Assembly: GCA_019429275.1 (NCBI GenBank)
Contig: JAHYJC010000002.1
Span: 62,001 to 126,000 of the forward strand
Reading direction: 5' to 3'
Source: Lentimicrobium sp.
GTDB lineage: Bacteria > Bacteroidota > Bacteroidia > Bacteroidales > Lentimicrobiaceae
Length of the DNA stretch: 64,000 nucleotides
A program made the translations under genes and the position numbers. The notes below the pieces were generated by a model, which saw only the letters and a program-made list of their open reading frames with translations, ran no database searches and was not told the DNA's origin. How positions within the stretch are numbered: position 1 is the first letter of the stretch; each line of letters starts with the position of its first letter. Shown here in pieces: positions 59,646 to 64,000 of the stretch.

Positions 59646-62219
59646 ATGAAGCGAATAATTTTCAAATGCATCTTTGTCCTGATTATATCTATTCCTGTAA
59701 GTCAGGCAATGGCTCAACAAACCATCCGGGGAAAATTAACTGATCAAACAACAGGACTTTCAATTGCCAATGCTTCTATTCAGTGGAAATCGGGCACCAA
59801 AGGTACAGTTTCTGACCTTCATGGTAATTTCAGCCTGACCGGAAATTCAGCCGACTCCATAATTTTGATCAGCCATATAGCATATCAACCCAAAACAGTT
59901 AACATTAAAACTGCCGGAAAATCAATATTCCTTGATCTTACACTTGAACAGAGGCAGCTCGGATTGAATGAAGTTAGCATCATTTCGTCATTTGTGAGGG
60001 AGCGTGAAACTCCATTGGCCATCAATAACATTTCACAAGCAACCATTGAACGGGAAATGGGTAGCCAGGAATATCCCGAAATAATGAAAATGGTACCCGG
60101 CGTTTATGCAACCAAACTGGGAGGTGGCACCGGAGATGCAAGAATAAGCATACGCGGATTTCAGCAGGAAAATTTAGGTTTACTGTTGAATGGAGTTCCT
60201 GTGAGTAGTGTTGAAAATGGACTGGTTTATTGGTCGAACTGGGCAGGACTTTCAGATGCAACACAAACAATTCAGGTGCAGAAGGGTTTGGGAGCCTCAA
60301 GGGTTGCACTTAATTCGGTTGGAGGAACCATCAATATCATTACAAAAACTATTGAAGCGAGTAAAGGTGGCGTTCTGCGCCATTCCTTCACCAGTTATGG
60401 CAATAAAAAAACTTCACTAAGTCTGTCATCCGGGCTAACCGATAAAGGGTTTGCGCTTACTTTTCTAGGCTCCAGAACATCTGGACCCGGCTATGTAGAT
60501 GCAACTTATGTTAATGCGTGGGCATGGTTTCTTTCGGTCAGTAAACAATTAAACCGGCGCCACCTGCTTGTGTTTACCGGTCTGGGTTCTCCTGAAAAAC
60601 ACGGACAAAGAACTTATGGTCTAACAGTTCAGCAGTACGAGCAATTCGGAAATAAATACAATCCCAATTGGGGAATGTTTAACGGAAAAATCAATAGCCT
60701 TTCCGAAAACTTTTACCATAAGCCACAGCTTTCACTTAACCACTACTGGAACATCAATGAAAAACTTTTTATTGCCAGCAGTGCTTATCTTTCATTCGGG
60801 AATGGCGGAGGAAAATTTTCAGAAAGCATGCTGAGCGAATCAGCGAATTTTTTCCGCATAAACAATCAGATAGACTGGGACGCCATTTATCTTCAGAATA
60901 TTGAAAACACTGATTCAGTTCAGCTTGAAACAGGAGAAACTGTTAAGGGATTTTCGAAAATTATTCAGACCAATTACCTGGCAAGCCATATTTGGTTTGG
61001 CGGCCTTACAACCCTCAATTATCAGGTGAATGAAAGGTTAAAACTGATCTCGGGTTTGCACATGCGTTACTTTAAATCCAACTTAAGAGAAGAAATCAGC
61101 GATTTGTTGGGCGGAAAATTCTGGGTTGACCAATACGCCTGGTCTCTGGCAGGTATTGCGGGCAGACCACAGATAAAATATGTCGGTGATATAATCAATG
61201 TTGATAATGATTCGCGTGTTGATAATGTCAGCTATTTTACGCAAGCTGATTTTACCTATAAAAAAATTAATGCCTTTGTTACTGCTACTGTTTCAGATAC
61301 CTGGTACCGGAGATTCGACCGGATAAACTATATTTCAGAAACCAGCAGTGACCTTGTAAATAAGTTTGGGTTTGATGTAAAATCAGGAATTAACTACATG
61401 ATAAACAGCCATAACCACGTTTATTTGAATGCCGGCTACTATTCAAAAGCTCCCTATTTTAAGTTTGTATTTGCCAACTTCAGCAATTCGATTGTACAAG
61501 ACCTCAAAAATGAAATAATTAAAGCAATGGAAGCCGGCTATAGTTTTGAACAAAGAATCTTCAGATTGAATTTCATTGCTTATTATACCCTATGGGAAGA
61601 TAAATCATTGCTGAGCCGTGAAAACATTCAACTCGAAGACAATTCCCAGACACGTGCACTGATTAGAGGACTCGATGCACTTCATAAAGGCATTGAGGTA
61701 GAAACCACGGCCATACTGTCAAAAGAACTTACACTTGGTGCGATTGTTTCTCTTGGCGACTGGAGGTGGAATAACGATGTGAAAGCCGAATTATATGATG
61801 ATAATCTGGTACTTATCGACTTTACAGAAGTTTATGCAAAAGACCTTAAAGTTGGCGATGCACCCCAGGTTCAATACGGGCTTTTTGCTGATAGGAATTT
61901 TTTAACAAACTTTAATCTGAAGATCAACTGGCTTTACTTTGGGCAATTATATGCCAATTTTGATCCCGCTGGCCGCTTCAAAGCCGATGACCGGTCGCAG
62001 CCTTTACGCATTCCAGATTACTCCGTGACTGATCTCCACCTGCAATATCAATTTCCAATAGCAGGCATAAAAACCATTGCAGGCTTAAGTTGTTATAATA
62101 TTATGAATAATGAATCAATAACAAGGGGTGAAGATGGAATTTTCCACAATCTGGAAACATTCAGAGGATTCTGGACAAATGGCCGTACATTTAACCTTTC
62201 AATGAGTCTGATTTTTTAA
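59646..62219 (+). CDS. TonB-dependent receptor under FMN riboswitch control (putative flavin receptor)
   Basis: An 857-residue outer-membrane receptor. Signal peptide 1-23 (KCIFVLIISIPVSQAMAQ), then a carboxypeptidase-like regulatory domain (about 24-110, QTIRGKLTDQTTGLSIANAS, VSDLHGNFSLTG). The plug follows (about 115-230): EYPEIMKMVPGVYATKLGGG, ARISIRGFQQENLGLLLNGV and NSVGGTINIITK. The rest is the 22-strand barrel ending in FNLSMSLIF, with terminal Phe. The FMN riboswitch 109 bases upstream predicts that the ligand is riboflavin or a flavin nucleotide. Downstream, only 18 bases away, lies the 471-residue unknown protein. A tiny 'ATG CGA TGA' frame at 59641 overlaps the start codon and might affect translation. 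Confidence 0.88.
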   Translation: MKRIIFKCIFVLIISIPVSQAMAQQTIRGKLTDQTTGLSIANASIQWKSGTKGTVSDLHGNFSLTGNSADSIILISHIAYQPKTVNIKTAGKSIFLDLTLEQRQLGLNEVSIISSFVRERETPLAINNISQATIEREMGSQEYPEIMKMVPGVYATKLGGGTGDARISIRGFQQENLGLLLNGVPVSSVENGLVYWSNWAGLSDATQTIQVQKGLGASRVALNSVGGTINIITKTIEASKGGVLRHSFTSYGNKKTSLSLSSGLTDKGFALTFLGSRTSGPGYVDATYVNAWAWFLSVSKQLNRRHLLVFTGLGSPEKHGQRTYGLTVQQYEQFGNKYNPNWGMFNGKINSLSENFYHKPQLSLNHYWNINEKLFIASSAYLSFGNGGGKFSESMLSESANFFRINNQIDWDAIYLQNIENTDSVQLETGETVKGFSKIIQTNYLASHIWFGGLTTLNYQVNERLKLISGLHMRYFKSNLREEISDLLGGKFWVDQYAWSLAGIAGRPQIKYVGDIINVDNDSRVDNVSYFTQADFTYKKINAFVTATVSDTWYRRFDRINYISETSSDLVNKFGFDVKSGINYMINSHNHVYLNAGYYSKAPYFKFVFANFSNSIVQDLKNEIIKAMEAGYSFEQRIFRLNFIAYYTLWEDKSLLSRENIQLEDNSQTRALIRGLDALHKGIEVETTAILSKELTLGAIVSLGDWRWNNDVKAELYDDNLVLIDFTEVYAKDLKVGDAPQVQYGLFADRNFLTNFNLKINWLYFGQLYANFDPAGRFKADDRSQPLRIPDYSVTDLHLQYQFPIAGIKTIAGLSCYNIMNNESITRGEDGIFHNLETFRGFWTNGRTFNLSMSLIF

Positions 62220-62236
62220 TACATAATTTCCATCGA

Positions 62237-63652
62237 ATGCAAGAAGAAAGATTATCGACCAGCCTTAAAGCACTCACCATCAACCTCGACCAATCGACCT
62301 ATGGTGTTTTCGCCGAAATCGGAGGTGGTCAGGAAGTTTCCAGAACCTTTTTTCAGGCCGGAGGAGCTTCGGGAACCATAGCCAAAACCATTTCTGCATA
62401 CGACAAGCAATACAGCGACATCCTTTACAGCAATAATAAGGAAAGCAGGCGCTATGTTTCGTGTCAGCGTCTAGAAGAAATGCTCGAATGCGAATATGAT
62501 CAGCTGGTAAACATGCTGGGCCCTAAGCGAGAAACACCTACCCGTTTTTTTGTTTTCGCCAACACAGTTTCAACGATAAATTTCCGGAAAGACAACATCA
62601 GTCACGGCTGGATAGGGTGCCGGTTTCAATTGAATCATGACACCGAGCCAAACGAAGTAGTTATTCATGTCGGCCTTAAAGAGAATGACAGCATTCTGCA
62701 GCAAAACACTCTTGGTATTGCGGGTGTAAACCTGATATATGCATGTTTTTATCATCACGAAAGGCCAAATATTTTTATACAGTCCCTGCTCGATAATTTA
62801 TCCACCGACCGAATGGAAATAACTATGATCAGGATGAAAGGACCTGATTTATCGTATGTTGACAATCGGTTGCTGGCAGTTCAACTGGTTAAAAACCGAA
62901 TGACCAATGCCATCATGTTCGACAGGTATGGTAGTGTTCAGGAGCCGGCCGATATGCTTTATAAAAAAAATGTGCTTGCTTTCCGGGGAAGTTTCAGACC
63001 CATTACTTATGCAGGGTTCGATATTTTAAAATCGAGTTACGCCCTGTTTAAACGCGATGAAGATTACGATAAATCCAACACGCTTTCGTTTTGTGAAATA
63101 ACCCTCGATAACCTGATGACACCTGATGATACCGATATTGATGAAAGAGATTTCCTGGATCGTGTGGATTTATTAAATGGTATGGGACAAAACGTTATGG
63201 TATCCGGGTTTCGTGAATTTTATAAACTGGTACATTATTTTTCAGGATTCAGAATCAACAAGCAGAGATTGGTTGTAGGTGCCGAAACATTTGAGAAAAT
63301 ATTTGATCCAAAATACTATGCTGACCTGAAAGGTGGCATTCTGGAAGCATTCGGAAAGCTTTTCCCTGCAAACATGAAGATGTATGTTTACCCTGGGCTT
63401 GACCAGGATGTGCAAAAGCTTATCAGATCGAAAGATATACATTTTGAAGATGCCACCAGGCATTTATATGATTATCTGATTTCTTCGCGCCTGATCCTGG
63501 AAATTGAAGAAATAAATCAGAAATACATTAATATTTTCTCTCCTCAGGTCTTGGAAAAAATTAAAATTTCAGACCATGCCTGGGAAAAACTGGTCCCTGT
63601 ATATGTTGCAGAAACCATAAAAAAAAGAAAATTATTCGGCTATAAAGGTTGA
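62237..63652 (+). CDS. Uncharacterised conserved cytoplasmic protein, co-transcribed with flavin receptor
   Basis: A 471-residue soluble protein without signal peptide or membrane segment. The opening LSTSLKALTINLDQSTYGVF and EIGGGQEVSRTFFQAGGASG, then TIAKTISAYDKQYSDILY, is a strongly conserved block I recall from a widespread bacterial family of unknown function. Database copies are sometimes carried with the wrong label 'TonB-dependent receptor', which this soluble protein cannot be. Other motifs are RYVSCQRLEEMLECEYDQLV, HGWIGCRFQL and GFREFYKLVHYFSGF. It starts 18 bases after the receptor stop, so riboswitch control may extend to it. Function unknown; a link to flavin or cofactor handling is an inference from context. 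Confidence 0.8.
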   Translation: MQEERLSTSLKALTINLDQSTYGVFAEIGGGQEVSRTFFQAGGASGTIAKTISAYDKQYSDILYSNNKESRRYVSCQRLEEMLECEYDQLVNMLGPKRETPTRFFVFANTVSTINFRKDNISHGWIGCRFQLNHDTEPNEVVIHVGLKENDSILQQNTLGIAGVNLIYACFYHHERPNIFIQSLLDNLSTDRMEITMIRMKGPDLSYVDNRLLAVQLVKNRMTNAIMFDRYGSVQEPADMLYKKNVLAFRGSFRPITYAGFDILKSSYALFKRDEDYDKSNTLSFCEITLDNLMTPDDTDIDERDFLDRVDLLNGMGQNVMVSGFREFYKLVHYFSGFRINKQRLVVGAETFEKIFDPKYYADLKGGILEAFGKLFPANMKMYVYPGLDQDVQKLIRSKDIHFEDATRHLYDYLISSRLILEIEEINQKYINIFSPQVLEKIKISDHAWEKLVPVYVAETIKKRKLFGYKG

Positions 63653-63654
63653 TC

Positions 63655-64000
63655 CTAAATTTGCTTTATTACCTTTTCGAGAATTTCTGTCACCTTGCAG
63701 GAAAGATCAGTGACAGAATCACTCATAGCGATTTCCATATTTACTTTTGCATTAATCGCCGAAATTTCTGTTGAACCATCTTCCAGTTCCTGAATGATCA
63801 CATTACATGGCAACAACAGTCCCACCATCGGTTCTTTCGACAGTACTTCATGAGCAAAAACCGGATTACAGGCTCCCAGAATTCTGTATTTTCTAAAATC
63901 GAGATTCAGCTTCTTTTTAAAAGTATCAGTTACATCTATTTCGGTAATTATTCCGAACCCATGTTCCTTAAGGATTTTTGTAGTTCTTTCAATCGCTTGC
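63655..64000 (-). CDS. DUF302 family protein (partial)
   Basis: The 3' 115 codons of a minus-strand gene whose start lies beyond the right edge. The pattern RTTKILKEHGFGIITEIDVT, then FKKKLNLDFRKYRILGACNP, VFAHEVLSKEPMVGLLLPCN and VIIQELEDGSTEISAI matches the DUF302 domain: the ILGACNP and LLPCNVI motifs are diagnostic. DUF302 is a small alpha/beta domain of unknown function that recurs in anaerobes and sulfur-oxidiser proteins. It converges on the 471-residue unknown gene, with only two bases between the stops. Confidence 0.85.
   Translation of the reverse strand, partial: QAIERTTKILKEHGFGIITEIDVTDTFKKKLNLDFRKYRILGACNPVFAHEVLSKEPMVGLLLPCNVIIQELEDGSTEISAINAKVNMEIAMSDSVTDLSCKVTEILEKVIKQI

Noticed and set aside
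1-64000. CRISPR arrays, transposases, restriction-modification or toxin-antitoxin genes
   Set aside because: No regularly spaced direct repeats and no such protein signatures were seen; the only tyrosine recombinase is housekeeping XerD.

Overview
The window looks like chromosome from an anaerobic member of the Bacteroidota, probably a Bacteroidales-type lineage. The evidence is two proteins with type IX secretion (T9SS) C-terminal sorting domains, a TonB-dependent receptor with an N-terminal carboxypeptidase-like domain, the Bacteroidota-specific DUF4295 gene next to rpmG, a Lys-type (IIIK) phosphoglycerate dehydrogenase, several TAnnTTTG-type -7 promoter boxes, weak Shine-Dalgarno sites, and anaerobe enzymes (2-oxoacid:ferredoxin oxidoreductase, rubrerythrin). 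Most of the window is ordinary chromosomal housekeeping. No CRISPR array, rRNA, tRNA or complete mobile element was seen.

Layout. 1-441: two minus-strand pieces resembling phage tail genes, the first lacking its 5' part and butting directly onto the stop codon of a C69 dipeptidase (442-2175). 2.5-9.6 kb: nucleoid-associated protein, Mpv17-like membrane protein, aminotransferase, a four-gene 2-oxoacid:ferredoxin oxidoreductase operon with its own terminator, and a TIGR02757 protein. 9.7-16.7 kb: a minus-strand heavy-metal efflux operon (His-rich protein, His-rich lipoprotein, RND adaptor, RND pump, DUF3147, TolC). 16.8-20.2 kb: two divergent T9SS cargo proteins, an outer-membrane protein with a Cys/His metal-binding tail, and a thioredoxin-like protein. 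These may belong to the same metal/redox theme.

20.3-33.9 kb: MFS transporter, glutathione peroxidase, rubrerythrin, YceI lipoprotein, CoA pyrophosphatase, KamA-type radical SAM enzyme, thioesterase, the rpmG/DUF4295/ftsY/rimO group, xerD, an SDR, and a cutC gene broken by a one-base frameshift. 34-38.8 kb: endonuclease/phosphatase family protein, class II aldolase, serA, a four-helix-bundle protein, DUF1015 and a small winged-helix protein. 38.9-45.3 kb: LTA-synthase-like sulfatase, then a tightly overlapping GT39-GT2-flippase-epimerase operon for envelope glycan or lipid modification. 45.4-54 kb: DUF493, DUF58, trxA, dnaE, rpsP-rimM and ilvA.

54-64 kb: rmuC, a decayed dps remnant that keeps a strong terminator, a second DnaE-type polymerase, and an FMN riboswitch in front of a TonB-dependent receptor followed 18 bases later by an uncharacterised cytoplasmic protein. 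A partial DUF302 gene closes the window. The riboswitch-receptor-unknown unit is the most interesting candidate system: it predicts outer-membrane uptake of riboflavin or a related flavin.
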